Assembly (NCBI RefSeq): GCF_023078455.1
Contig: NZ_CP095740.1
Location: 3,894,001 to 3,958,000, forward strand
Reading direction: 5' to 3'
From: Luteibacter aegosomatis
GTDB taxonomy: Bacteria > Pseudomonadota > Gammaproteobacteria > Xanthomonadales > Rhodanobacteraceae
Length of the DNA: 64,000 bases
The translations under genes and the position numbers were made by a program. Positions 49,011-57,812 of this stretch are shown in pieces. The notes beneath the pieces were generated by a model. It was not told the origin of the DNA. It saw only the letters and a program-made list of their open reading frames with translations, and did no database searches. Within the stretch, counting starts at the first letter, position 1. Each line of letters begins with the position of its first letter.

Positions 49011-49382
49011 TTGAATACCACGTCCCGCAAGACCACCGCGCGCCGCGCCACCGGAGATCGTTTCGAGGGCGCGGCGCGATCGTTTCTGGAAACCCGCGGA
49101 CTGTGCCTCGTGCAGGCGAACTTCCTCTGCCGGCACGGGGAGATCGACCTGGTGATGCGCGACGGCGAGACCCTGGTGTTCGTCGAGGTGCGCTATCGAC
49201 GTGACTCGGCCTTTGGAGGCGCGCTGGCGTCGATCACGGTGGCCAAGCAGCGGCGCATCGTGAGCGCGGCGCATGTGTGGCTAGCCGGGAGGCCGCGCGA
49301 TGCGTGGCGGCCTTGCCGCTTCGACGTGATGGCGTTCGAGGGCTCGGGCGTCGAGTGGATCCGCGGCGCTTTCGAACCCTGA
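49011..49382 (+). CDS. yraN: YraN/UPF0102 nuclease-fold protein
   Basis: A 123-residue protein of the UPF0102 family with a restriction-endonuclease-like (PD-(D/E)xK) core: GDRFEGAARSFLETRG, RHGEIDLVMRDGETLVFVEVRYR. Its function is not settled. The start is TTG at 49011 with AAGGAG seven bases before, the only start with a good ribosome site. Its stop directly abuts palindromic element E. Confidence 0.93.
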   Translation: MNTTSRKTTARRATGDRFEGAARSFLETRGLCLVQANFLCRHGEIDLVMRDGETLVFVEVRYRRDSAFGGALASITVAKQRRIVSAAHVWLAGRPRDAWRPCRFDVMAFEGSGVEWIRGAFEP

Positions 49383-49459
49383 ATCGCGGACAGGGTCCGC
49401 TCCCACCCTTCGCCAGGAAGGGTTGCTACCGAAGGGTGGGAGCGGACCCTGTCCGCGAT
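49383..49459. repeat. palindromic element, copy E
   Basis: Arms of about 30 bp from 49383 and to 49459 match copies B and F; the inner left arm has mutated (CGCCAGGAAGG where others have CGGTAGG), opening the tip of the hairpin. It directly follows the yraN stop and covers the last ten codons and the stop of the convergent HAD gene. Confidence 0.92.
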
Positions 49460-50115
49460 GGGAATGCCTCGCGCCCCAGGGTCGCCAGCTCGGCCACCGA
49501 AGCCACCGTGATATCGGGCGAAACGCCGTTGAACTCGCTCTCCACCGCATAGTGCCCCTGCTTCACGAACACCGTGGTCACCTTGTCGCCCAGGAGCTTC
49601 TTCATCGCCACGAGGATGCGCGGTTTGTCGTCCACCATGACGTAATGATCGGCGGGGTACGTCGCCTGCATGTGGTCGAGCATTTCTTCCTTGTGCACGT
49701 AGATCAGCACGTCGCCGCGGAAGGCATCCCACAATCCGGCGCGGCGGATCTTGCGTGGCTGGAACACCGTATCGCCATCGGACATGATCACCGGGCGCCC
49801 CAGCGTCCGCAGGTGATCGATGGTCTGCGGCACGCCCGGGAAACGGCGCTCGTCGAACGGATAGTCGAGCAGGAAGAACGACATCTCCATGAACCGGGGG
49901 TCGCTGTCCTTGCCGCGCAGTCGTTGCAGCGCGCCCAGGTAGTCGGCGTAACCGACCTGTCCACGGATCTCCTTGTCGATGGCCCGGTAGCGCTCGCGCC
50001 CCTCGGCGCCGAAGTCGCGCTCCAGGCGATCGGCCAGGTCGGCGCTGAAACGGTCGTTGTCGATCAGGGTGTTGTCGACGTCGAAGAGGAAAACGATGGC
50101 ATCGCGGGAAGACAC
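49426..50115 (-). CDS. HAD-superfamily hydrolase
   Basis: A 229-residue phosphatase-like protein. Motif I is FDVDNTL with Asp12 and Asp14, motif II is VIMSDGD, and motif IV is VMVDDKPRI. A helical cap lies between residues 20 and 95. The substrate is unknown. The final ten residues (SRTGSAPTLR) and the stop are encoded inside palindromic element E, so the ancestral C-terminus was probably replaced when the element arrived. The start at 50115 lies 57 bp downstream of the stop of the GGDEF-EAL gene on the same strand. Confidence 0.9.
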   Translation of the reverse strand: MSSRDAIVFLFDVDNTLIDNDRFSADLADRLERDFGAEGRERYRAIDKEIRGQVGYADYLGALQRLRGKDSDPRFMEMSFFLLDYPFDERRFPGVPQTIDHLRTLGRPVIMSDGDTVFQPRKIRRAGLWDAFRGDVLIYVHKEEMLDHMQATYPADHYVMVDDKPRILVAMKKLLGDKVTTVFVKQGHYAVESEFNGVSPDITVASVAELATLGREAFPSRTGSAPTLR

Positions 50116-50172
50116 GGGAAAACGTCCTTCGTGAAAACGATGGACATCATATGGGGTTCGCGACGGTAAACC

Positions 50173-52959
50173 CTAGGCCCGTTTGGGCGGCACCAGCGAA
50201 AGGCGCTTGCCCGACGCGGCGGACGCGCGGGGCACGAGCAACCGCTCGATCTCGTCCGGCGGCAAGGGACGCGAGTAGAGGAAGCCCTGGCCTTCCTGGC
50301 AACCGGCGCGCAGCAGGAAATCGTGCTGCGCCTCGCCCTCGATGCCCTCGGCGATGGTGTGCAGGTCGAGGCTGCGGGCGATGGCGAGCATCGCCTCGGT
50401 GATGGCCACGTCGTTGCCGTTGGTGGGCAGGCCGGCGATGAACGAGCGATCGATCTTGAGGTATGCCACCGCCGGCAGCTTCAGGTAGGCCAGCGAGGAA
50501 TACCCGGTACCGAAGTCGTCGATGGCCACCGCCACGCCAAGCTTGTGCAGCGCGAGCATCGCCCGCTCGGTGTCCTCGCCCAGGCGCAGGATCGCGCTTT
50601 CGGTCAGCTCGACCAGCAGCCGGTTGGCCGGCACGCCGGTCTTCGTCAGGGCCTGGCTCACGCCGGGAAGGAATTCGGGATGGGCGAACGATCCGGCCGA
50701 CACGTTCACCGCCATCCTCAGCGGCGGCATGCGCATCTGGTCCCAGAGCACCAGTTGCGCGCAGGCGTTCTCCATCACCCACTGATCGATCTGGCGAATC
50801 AGGCCCAGGCTCTCGGCGATGGGGATGAATTCATCGGGCGGCACGCTGCCGCGTTCCGGGTGGCGCCAGCGGATCAGGGCCTCCACCGCCACGATGCGGC
50901 CCGTGCGCATTTCCACGCTGGGCTGGTAGAGCAACTGGAACTCGTTGCGCGCGAGCGCCTGGCGCAACTCGGAAGCGAGCTTCAGGCGACGGCGCGCATC
51001 GGCGTGCATCTTGGGGGTGTAGAAGCGCAAGGCATTGCGCTCTTCGGTCTTGGCCACGTACATGGCAGCGTCGGCGTTGGCGATGAGGGTGACCGGGTCG
51101 TTGCCGTCGAGCGGATAGCCGGCGATGCCGATGCTCGCGCTCACGTAGAGCTCGTAATCGTCCAGGTCGAACGGTCGCGCCAACGCCGCCAGCAGGGCCT
51201 CGGCGACGAGCATGGCTTCTTCGCGCGAGCGCAGGTCGCCGAGCAGGATGGTGAACTCGTCGCCGCCGATGCGGCCGGCCACGTCGTGCGTCGAGAGCTG
51301 CGCCCGGATGCGCTCGGCCACGCGCATGAGCAAGGCGTCGCCGATGGCATGGCTGTAGCTGTCGTTGATGACCTTGAACGCGTCCAGGTCGACGAAAAGC
51401 ACCGCGACGGCCCCGCGTTCGTGCGCGGCGTGCGTGATGGCCTCGGCGCAGAGCCGTTCGAACTCCGAGCGGGTGACCAGGCCGGTGAGCGGATCGTGCG
51501 TGGCCAGGTGCTGCAGGCGCTGGCGATCGGCCTTGCGCGCCGTCATGTCCGAGACCACGGCCACGTAGTGCTGGGGACGGCCTTCCGCATCGCGGATGGA
51601 GCTGATGCTCATCAGCTCCGGGTACGTGGTGCCGTCGGCACGGCGGCTTTCCACCTCGCCCTGCCAGTTGTTGCCCGCCGCCACGGCCTCCCACAGCGAC
51701 GCCGGCAGCGGCCGGCCGTCGGGCAACGTGCGGGTGGCGTCGAAGCGGGTGCGCCGCAGCGCCTGCACCGACATGCCGGTGAGCGCCGTATGGGCATCGT
51801 TGGCCGTGGTCACGCGGCGGTCGGCATCGGCGATGATCACGCCCTCCGCGATGCTGGCCAGTGCCTCCGCGGCGATCTTGCGCTCCTGCTCCATCGCCAC
51901 GCGGTCGGAAATGTCGCGCACGATGGCCTGGCAGACCTGCCGCGAGCCCCATACCACCAGGCTGCTCTGGGTTTCCACCGGACGCAGCACGCCGTCGGCC
52001 CCGCGCAAGGTGCCCACGCCCGAATAGGCCGAGCCGTCGACGAAGAGGCTGGCGAGCTGGATGCCGCTGAGTTCGTGTCGCGCGCAGCCGATCCAGCTCG
52101 CGGCGCGGCGGTTGGCGTCGAGGATGCGCCCGGAGGCCTCGTCGACCATGAAGATGGCATCGGCGGCGCTGTCGAACAGCAGGCTGTAGCGCTCCTCGGT
52201 GCCGCGAATGCTCGCGAGCACGCGCGTGGCCATGCGCAGCCACAGCAGCGAGGCGAGTACCGCCACCCCCAGCACGGTGACGAACAGCACGCGGCCCAGC
52301 CACGAGGCCCCGTTGGCGATATAGAGCGAAAACGCCTTGGCCCTGGGTTCGATATACGTGTTGAGCGCGCCGATGCGCTCGCGCTCGGCGTCGACGTCCG
52401 CCGGCTGCACGGTGCGCGACGCGTAGCCGCGCTCCAGCCGGTCGGCGATCTCCTTCAGCTCGGCCAGGCTGCCGTCGACCGACCGCCACTCGGCGACCGC
52501 CTCGCGCACGTAGGGCATGCCGTCGAAATACTGGAAAATGAACACCATCCCCGGGATGGCTTCGGGAATCACGCCGCCGCGGGCGAAGGCGTCTTCCACC
52601 TCCGCATGCGAGAAGTGCCCGCTGGCGATGGCGTCGCGGGCCTGGCGATCGGCCATCATCACGGCGTAGTTGCGACGGAAGTCGGCCAGATCGCCCGGCC
52701 GGCCATGCGAGGCATAGGCGTCGAGGGTGATGACCGACTCTTTCTGCGCCTTGGACCAGAGACTCTCGCCGTTGAGGAAACCGGCGAGGGTCACCTGGAC
52801 CTGCAGCGCACCCCAGGTGAGGGCCAGCACGAGGCCCACGACCGCGACCAACGCGTACGCCAGCGGCATCAGGCGCCTTGCGAGCGGCAATGTCTGGCTG
52901 GTTTCAGCGGGTCGCATCGATACCCCGGTCGTTCGTTGCCTGGTGATGGTGCGCCACAT
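50173..52959 (-). CDS. membrane PAS-GGDEF-EAL c-di-GMP signalling protein
   Basis: A 928-residue protein. Membrane helix about 28-52, an extracytoplasmic sensor region (about 53-215, mostly helical, no known domain recognised), second helix about 220-242, two PAS domains (about 255-365 and 380-480), GGDEF domain (motif GGDEF at 565-569) and EAL domain (EAL at 693-695, with NVSAGSF, ELTES, DDFGTGYSSL and EG). Both catalytic motifs look intact, so it may make or degrade c-di-GMP; in such hybrids the EAL often dominates. No RxxD inhibitory site precedes the GGDEF. The ATG follows AGGGGACG, 17 bp after the undA-like stop, so the pair is probably one operon. Confidence 0.93.
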   Translation of the reverse strand: MWRTITRQRTTGVSMRPAETSQTLPLARRLMPLAYALVAVVGLVLALTWGALQVQVTLAGFLNGESLWSKAQKESVITLDAYASHGRPGDLADFRRNYAVMMADRQARDAIASGHFSHAEVEDAFARGGVIPEAIPGMVFIFQYFDGMPYVREAVAEWRSVDGSLAELKEIADRLERGYASRTVQPADVDAERERIGALNTYIEPRAKAFSLYIANGASWLGRVLFVTVLGVAVLASLLWLRMATRVLASIRGTEERYSLLFDSAADAIFMVDEASGRILDANRRAASWIGCARHELSGIQLASLFVDGSAYSGVGTLRGADGVLRPVETQSSLVVWGSRQVCQAIVRDISDRVAMEQERKIAAEALASIAEGVIIADADRRVTTANDAHTALTGMSVQALRRTRFDATRTLPDGRPLPASLWEAVAAGNNWQGEVESRRADGTTYPELMSISSIRDAEGRPQHYVAVVSDMTARKADRQRLQHLATHDPLTGLVTRSEFERLCAEAITHAAHERGAVAVLFVDLDAFKVINDSYSHAIGDALLMRVAERIRAQLSTHDVAGRIGGDEFTILLGDLRSREEAMLVAEALLAALARPFDLDDYELYVSASIGIAGYPLDGNDPVTLIANADAAMYVAKTEERNALRFYTPKMHADARRRLKLASELRQALARNEFQLLYQPSVEMRTGRIVAVEALIRWRHPERGSVPPDEFIPIAESLGLIRQIDQWVMENACAQLVLWDQMRMPPLRMAVNVSAGSFAHPEFLPGVSQALTKTGVPANRLLVELTESAILRLGEDTERAMLALHKLGVAVAIDDFGTGYSSLAYLKLPAVAYLKIDRSFIAGLPTNGNDVAITEAMLAIARSLDLHTIAEGIEGEAQHDFLLRAGCQEGQGFLYSRPLPPDEIERLLVPRASAASGKRLSLVPPKRA

Positions 52960-52976
52960 CGTCCCCTACTTTGGCG

Positions 52977-53753
52977 TTACGCGGCAGCCTCGTTCAACCT
53001 GCGGATCGAGGTCAGGCCATCCATGCAGCGGTCCAGCGTGATGCTCATACTGACGTAACTGCGGCGGACGCACTCCCGGATGTGCTCCACCTGGTCCGCC
53101 GGAGGGTTGCTTCCCAACAGGGTGCAGACGATCTCCAGGGCTTCCCAAGGATGAGTATCGTCATATGCGGCGTGGAGCTGAAGCCACCGCAGCCCGGCTT
53201 TGCGGCCGTTAATCGGCAGACTTTCCGCGTAGACCTTGCTGTCGTAGACGATTTGCGACCAATCGCCGGTGGCGCCTTCCACCGCGTAGTTGGTGGCGGC
53301 GATGCCCGCGGCCAGCGAATCGTTGCGGGTCACCTCCTCGCACCAGGCCGCCAGGGCCTGGGAACCCTTGGGCGGCTCGGCACCCAGCACCTCTTCGCGC
53401 GACACCCCGGCGCTTTCGGCCCAGTTGAGCCAGTACTCGGCATGGTTCTGCTCCACCCGGATGTTGCGCACCAGCCAGCGCCGGGCGAGGTCGTCGCCCG
53501 GGCTGCGGCCGTAACGGGTCTTGAGCAGGCTATGGGACATATAGCCGGGGAAGCGCTCGATCACCGGCCACACGCCCACCATGAAGTTGCGGGTGGTTTC
53601 CGCGTCGAGCGTGGCGGCGCACATCGCCGTCCACATCTCGTGGCTGACGATGTCGTGCCGGGCGTCGGCGCAGTCGGACACCATGTCCTGGGCCCACTGC
53701 GGATAGCTGGCGATGTCGGTCTGCGGGCCGGTCAGTTCGAAACGTGCGTTCAT
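52977..53753 (-). CDS. undA: UndA-like non-heme iron oxidative decarboxylase (1-alkene synthesis)
   Basis: A 258-residue protein of the heme-oxygenase-like diiron family. It closely resembles UndA of Pseudomonas, which converts dodecanoic acid to 1-undecene with O2. Shared blocks are SYPQWAQ (16-22), WPVIERF (62-68), ARRWLVRNIRVEQNHAEYW (90-108), AATNYAVEGATGDWS (152-166) and LHAAYDDTHPWEALEI (193-208). The metal ligands Glu101, His104, Glu159, His194, Asp198 and His201 are all present and fall at the numbers I recall for UndA. UndA has about 261 residues. AGGAG precedes the ATG at 53753. Alternatives are other members of the family (CADD, BesC); identity with UndA rests on remembered sequence. 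The likely product is a volatile medium-chain 1-alkene. Confidence 0.78.
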   Translation of the reverse strand: MNARFELTGPQTDIASYPQWAQDMVSDCADARHDIVSHEMWTAMCAATLDAETTRNFMVGVWPVIERFPGYMSHSLLKTRYGRSPGDDLARRWLVRNIRVEQNHAEYWLNWAESAGVSREEVLGAEPPKGSQALAAWCEEVTRNDSLAAGIAATNYAVEGATGDWSQIVYDSKVYAESLPINGRKAGLRWLQLHAAYDDTHPWEALEIVCTLLGSNPPADQVEHIRECVRRSYVSMSITLDRCMDGLTSIRRLNEAAA

Positions 53754-53907
53754 ATAGCGATCTCCTGGGATCTGCTGTGGGATGGTCCGGGCGGACCGGG
53801 GGCGACCCTCGGCCCACACCCTGGCCGGCCCCGTTGCGGGGCCGGACGGCCATTAGCGCACAACCCCCGCCAACGCCCGGAAAGCGCGACGGCTAGTCCA
53901 TCGGTCA

Positions 53908-53936
53908 TGGACAAAAGCGCGAGGCCTGGGCTTATC
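53908..53936 (+). promoter_or_regulatory. candidate promoter of the M13 peptidase gene
   Basis: TGGACA (53908-53913), 17-bp spacer and CTTATC (53931-53936) lie 32 bp before the ATG. Matches are moderate. Upstream, CCGGCCCCG and CGGGGCCGG (about 53822-53842) form a GC hairpin without a T-run in the undA/M13 divergent region. Confidence 0.35.
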
Positions 53937-53967
53937 GTGTGCGTCCACGTCCTCAAGGAACCGACCC

Positions 53968-56019
53968 ATGGCCACCCTCCCCCGGCTGCTCGCTTCAGCC
54001 ATCGCCTGCTCGCTGGCTTCGTCCGCGGTCCTCGCCGCCGGCGTTCCCCCGGGCGTGGACCAGAAAGGCATGGACCGCTCGGTCAAGCCGGGCGACGACT
54101 TCAATGCCTACGCCAACGGCGCCTGGGAAAAAACGGCACAGATCCCCGCCGACCGGGCCAGCACGGGCATCTTCCTGCAGGTGTTCGAGAAGGCCGAGAA
54201 GCGCAACGCCGACCTGGTCAAGGAAGCGGCGGCGGCCAATGCGCCGGCGGGCAGCAACGAACGGCTGATCGCCGACTACTACAAGGCGTTCATGGACGAG
54301 GCGGCCATCGAAAAGGCGGGCCTCAAGCCGATCGAGCCGGCATTGGCCGCCATCGACGCCATCAAGGACAAGCCCGCGCTTTCCACCGCCCTGGGTGCGC
54401 AGTTGCGCGCCGACCTCGACCCGATCAACGCCACCCACCTGGACACCGGCCATCTGCTCGGCCTGTTCGTGGCCCAGGGCCTGGACGACCCCTCGAAGAA
54501 CTACCCCTACCTGCTGCAGGGCGGCCTGGGCATGCCCAACCGCGACTACTACCTCAAGAACGACAAGGACATGGTGGAGGCGCGCACGAAGTACGCCGCC
54601 TACGTCCAGGCCCTGCTCGCCCAGGCCGGCACGCCGGACGCCGCCGCCAAGGCGAAGGCCGTCGTGGCGCTGGAAACGAAGATCGCCCAGGCCCAGCTCT
54701 CCATCGTGGAAAGCGAGGACATCCACAAGGCCAACAACCCCTGGAAGCGCACGGAATTCGCCACCAGGGCACCGGGCATCGACTGGAACGCCTATTTCAA
54801 GGCGGCCGGCCTCGACGACCAGCCCACCTTCATCGTCTGGCAGCCGTCCACGGTGACGAAGTTCGCCGCCCTCGTGGCCAGCGAGCCGCTGGATACCTGG
54901 AAGGCCTGGTTGCGCTTCCACGCCCTCGACGAAAACGCCTTCGTGCTGCCCAAGGCCTTCGACCAGCTCTCGTTCGACTTCCACGGCAAGACGCTCACGG
55001 GCACGCCGAAGCAGCGCGACCGCTGGAAACGCGCGCTGGGCCTGACCAACGCCGACCTCGGCGACGCCGTGGGCCAGATCTACGTGAAGAAATACTTCCC
55101 GGCCTCCTCGCGCGCGGAAGTGCAGGACATGGTCAAGAACATCCTGAAGGCCTTCGACGCCCGCGTGGACACCATCGACTGGATGTCGCCCGCCACCCGC
55201 CAGAAGGCCAAGGCCAAGATCGCCACCATCAAGGTCGGCGTCGGCTATCCGGATACCTGGCGCGACTACGGCAAGCTCGAGATCCGCCCCGACGACGCCT
55301 TCGGCAATCACAATCGTGCAGAACTTGCCGAATACCGGCATCAGGTCGCCAAGCTGGGCAAGCCGGTGGATCGCGACGAATGGTGGATGACGCCGCAGAC
55401 GGTCAACGCGGTGAACCTGCCGCTGCAGAACGCGCTGAACTTCCCGGCGGCCATCCTCGAAGCGCCGTTCTTCGATCCGAAGGCCGACGCCGCCTCCAAC
55501 TACGGTTCCATCGGCGCCGTGATCGGCCATGAGATCAGCCACAGCTTCGACAACACCGGTGCCGAGTTCGACGCGCAGGGACGCCTCGCCAACTGGTGGA
55601 CGGACGCGGACCAGAAGCACTTCAAGGAAGCCGGCCAGCGCCTCGTCGAGCAGTTCAACCAGTACGAGCCGCTGCCCGGCCTGCACATCAACGGCCAGCA
55701 GACGCTGGGCGAAAACATCGCCGACCTGTCGGGCCTGGCCATCGCCTATGCGGCCTACAAGGAAAGCCTCGGCGGCAAGCCCGCGCCGGTGATCGACGGC
55801 CTCACCGGCGACCAGCGCTTCTTCCTTGCCTTCGCGCAGAGCTGGCGCACGAAGACCCGCGACGCGGCCCTGCGCCAGCAGGTGATCGGCGACGGTCACG
55901 CACCGGGGCCGTTCCGTGCGCAGACCGTGCGCAACCTCGATCCGTGGTACGACGCGTTCAAGCCGCAACCGGGGCAGAAGCTGTACCTGGATCCGACGCA
56001 GCGCGTGCGGATCTGGTGA
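53968..56019 (+). CDS. M13-family (neprilysin/PepO-like) zinc endopeptidase
   Basis: A 683-residue exported metallopeptidase. Signal peptide about 1-24 (LPRLLASAIACSLASSAVLA). Zn site His521-Glu-Ile-Ser-His525 in GHEISHSFDNTG, third ligand Glu582 in ENIADLSG; NAVNLPLQNALNFPAAIL is the substrate-binding block with the conserved Asn-Ala-type segment. The C-terminal W of VRIW replaces the usual CxVW end. It probably cuts oligopeptides in the periplasm. Divergent from undA by 214 bp; followed by a double-palindrome repeat. Confidence 0.95.
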   Translation: MATLPRLLASAIACSLASSAVLAAGVPPGVDQKGMDRSVKPGDDFNAYANGAWEKTAQIPADRASTGIFLQVFEKAEKRNADLVKEAAAANAPAGSNERLIADYYKAFMDEAAIEKAGLKPIEPALAAIDAIKDKPALSTALGAQLRADLDPINATHLDTGHLLGLFVAQGLDDPSKNYPYLLQGGLGMPNRDYYLKNDKDMVEARTKYAAYVQALLAQAGTPDAAAKAKAVVALETKIAQAQLSIVESEDIHKANNPWKRTEFATRAPGIDWNAYFKAAGLDDQPTFIVWQPSTVTKFAALVASEPLDTWKAWLRFHALDENAFVLPKAFDQLSFDFHGKTLTGTPKQRDRWKRALGLTNADLGDAVGQIYVKKYFPASSRAEVQDMVKNILKAFDARVDTIDWMSPATRQKAKAKIATIKVGVGYPDTWRDYGKLEIRPDDAFGNHNRAELAEYRHQVAKLGKPVDRDEWWMTPQTVNAVNLPLQNALNFPAAILEAPFFDPKADAASNYGSIGAVIGHEISHSFDNTGAEFDAQGRLANWWTDADQKHFKEAGQRLVEQFNQYEPLPGLHINGQQTLGENIADLSGLAIAYAAYKESLGGKPAPVIDGLTGDQRFFLAFAQSWRTKTRDAALRQQVIGDGHAPGPFRAQTVRNLDPWYDAFKPQPGQKLYLDPTQRVRIW

Positions 56020-56054
56020 AGCGCGTAGCGACCTAGTCGCGAAAACCGGAAAAC

Positions 56055-56140
56055 ACGGCGCTGGGCCCCTGCGTACGCAGGGGCGACGGGAGTCCATCTT
56101 GCCGCTCGTCGTTCCTGCGTACGCAGGAACCCAGCGCCGT
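56055..56140. repeat. composite palindrome of a second repeat family
   Basis: Outer arms ACGGCGCTGGG (56055-56065) and CCCAGCGCCGT (56130-56140) enclose two self-complementary blocks sharing the core CCTGCGTACGCAGG: 56067-56084 and 56112-56129. The structure can form one long or two short hairpins. It lies after the M13 gene stop, between convergent genes. Confidence 0.85.
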
Positions 56141-56172
56141 GACGTCGGTTATCCGTGAGCGATGATGCGGCT

Positions 56173-56886
56173 CTAGACCCCTCGCCGTATCTTCCGCTCC
56201 ACCACGCCCAGCACCCCATCCACCGTCAACGCCAACGCGCCCACCAGCAACGCCCCCTGCACCACGTAGGCGGCGTTGTTTCCCACCAATCCCTCGACGA
56301 TCGGCGATCCCAGCGTCGTCGCTCCCACCGCCGAACCGATGGTCGCCGTACCCACGCTGACGATGGCCGACAGGCGCACGCCCGCCATGATCGGCCCGGC
56401 CGCCAACGGCAACTCCACGTCGAGCAACCGGCGCCAGCGTCCGTAGCCCATGCCGTCGGCCGCATGCAGCGCGACGGGCGACACCGCGTCGAGTCCCGCC
56501 ACGGTCTGCCCCAGCACGGGCAGTACGCCATAGAGGGCGAGTGCCACGAACGTCGGCGCGGCACCGAAACCGAGCAGGGGCACGGCGATGGCGAGCACCG
56601 CCACCGGCGGAAAGGTCTGTCCGATCACCGCCACCGCGCGCACCGTCGGCAGGAGCGAACGCCCCGCGGGTCGCGTGGCGAGGATGCCCAGGGCCAGCCC
56701 CACCGCCGTGGCCAGTACCGTCGCCGACAGCACGAGCGCGATGTGCGACGCCGTCAGCGCCGTGAACGACGTGCGCGTGTACAGCGGATGCGACAGCGCC
56801 GGCATCCACGCATGGAACCAGCCGCCGGCATGCGGCATCGCCAGCAAGAGCAACGCCAGTGCGACAGCCGGAAGCACCGCCTTCAC
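56173..56886 (-). CDS. yehW: ABC transporter permease, YehW type
   Basis: A 237-residue inner-membrane permease with about six helices and the BPD-transport signature DGMGYGRWRRLLDVELPLAAGPIMAG near 140-165. It is like YehW (243 residues) of the YehZYXW osmoprotectant-type importer. The start is GTG at 56886, overlapping the ATPase stop (GTGA). Last gene of a five-gene run on the minus strand. Confidence 0.85.
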   Translation of the reverse strand: MKAVLPAVALALLLLAMPHAGGWFHAWMPALSHPLYTRTSFTALTASHIALVLSATVLATAVGLALGILATRPAGRSLLPTVRAVAVIGQTFPPVAVLAIAVPLLGFGAAPTFVALALYGVLPVLGQTVAGLDAVSPVALHAADGMGYGRWRRLLDVELPLAAGPIMAGVRLSAIVSVGTATIGSAVGATTLGSPIVEGLVGNNAAYVVQGALLVGALALTVDGVLGVVERKIRRGV

Positions 56887-57812
56887 CGACGGTGCTCCAC
56901 CATGTCGGCCAGGTCGATCGTGCCGATCGCCTGGCCGCCCTCGCTCACCGGCAGGCGCTCGCGCCCTTGCATGAGCATCGCACCGAGGGCGTCCTGCAGG
57001 GTCGCATCGACGTCCACGGCCTCGCCGTCCGCGGCGCCTCCCCGATGCATGCGCTCGCGCACGCGATGCAGCGCCAGCTCGCGCAACCGGGCCCGCGCGC
57101 CGCCGACGAAATCGCGCACGCGATCGTCCGCGGGTTCGCGGATCAGCTCGGTCGGCGTACCGGTCTGCACAAGCGTGCCGTCCAGCATCAGCGCCACGCG
57201 ATCGCCCAGGCCGAAGGCCTCGTCCATGTCGTGGGTGACGAACAGGATGGTGGTCTTCGTCTCGCGCTGGATCGCCTTGAGGCTGGCCTGCAAGGATTCG
57301 CGCGTGAGCGGATCGAGCGCACCGAAGGGTTCGTCCATCAACACGATGCGCGGGCGCGCGGCGAGTGCACGCGCCACGCCCACGCGCTGCTGCTGCCCGC
57401 CCGACAAGGTACGCGGATAACGCGACGCCATGCCGGGCTCGTCCAGGCGCAGCAGCACCAGCAGCTCGTCCACGCGATCGCGGATGGCGTCCTTCGACCA
57501 GCCGAGCAGTCGCGGTACGGTAGCGATGTTCTCGGCCACCGTGCGATGCGGAAACAGGCCCACCGACTGGATGGCGTAGCCGATGCCGCGACGTAGCCGC
57601 TCGACCGGCACGCTCGCCACGTCTTCGCCATCCACGCGTATCGTCCCTTCGTCGGGCAGCACCAGGCGGTTGACCATGCGCAACAGCGTGGACTTGCCCG
57701 AGCCGGACGGACCCACGAGCACGAAGAATTCGCCGTCGTCCACGCGCAGCGACAGCCCGTCGATCACCGCGTGGCCGCCGAAGCGTTTGCGTATGCCGTC
57801 GAATTCGATCAT
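56883..57812 (-). CDS. yehX: ABC transporter ATP-binding protein, YehX/OpuCA type
   Basis: A 309-residue ATPase. Walker A GPSGSGKST, Q-loop YAIQSVGLFPH, signature LSGGQQQRVGVARAL, Walker B IVLMDEPFGALDP and H-loop VTHD are intact. The C-terminal quarter (about 235-305) carries one CBS-like regulatory stretch (LQDALGAMLMQGRERLPV), as in transporters gated by ionic strength. YehX of E. coli has 308 residues. ATGA overlap with the larger permease upstream. Confidence 0.88.
   Translation of the reverse strand: MIEFDGIRKRFGGHAVIDGLSLRVDDGEFFVLVGPSGSGKSTLLRMVNRLVLPDEGTIRVDGEDVASVPVERLRRGIGYAIQSVGLFPHRTVAENIATVPRLLGWSKDAIRDRVDELLVLLRLDEPGMASRYPRTLSGGQQQRVGVARALAARPRIVLMDEPFGALDPLTRESLQASLKAIQRETKTTILFVTHDMDEAFGLGDRVALMLDGTLVQTGTPTELIREPADDRVRDFVGGARARLRELALHRVRERMHRGGAADGEAVDVDATLQDALGAMLMQGRERLPVSEGGQAIGTIDLADMVEHRR

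Noticed and set aside
50323..53058. 911-codon open frame on the plus strand
   Set aside because: It is antisense to the PAS-GGDEF-EAL gene and runs into undA. The translation is rich in His, Arg, Gly and Ala without domain features, as expected for a GC-rich mirror frame.
53822..53842. GC-rich hairpin between undA and the M13 gene as a terminator
   Set aside because: The flanking genes are divergent and there is no T-run, so termination is unlikely.
53995..56097. 700-codon open frame on the minus strand
   Set aside because: It is antisense to the M13 peptidase, whose motifs and signal peptide are clear; the mirror frame has none.
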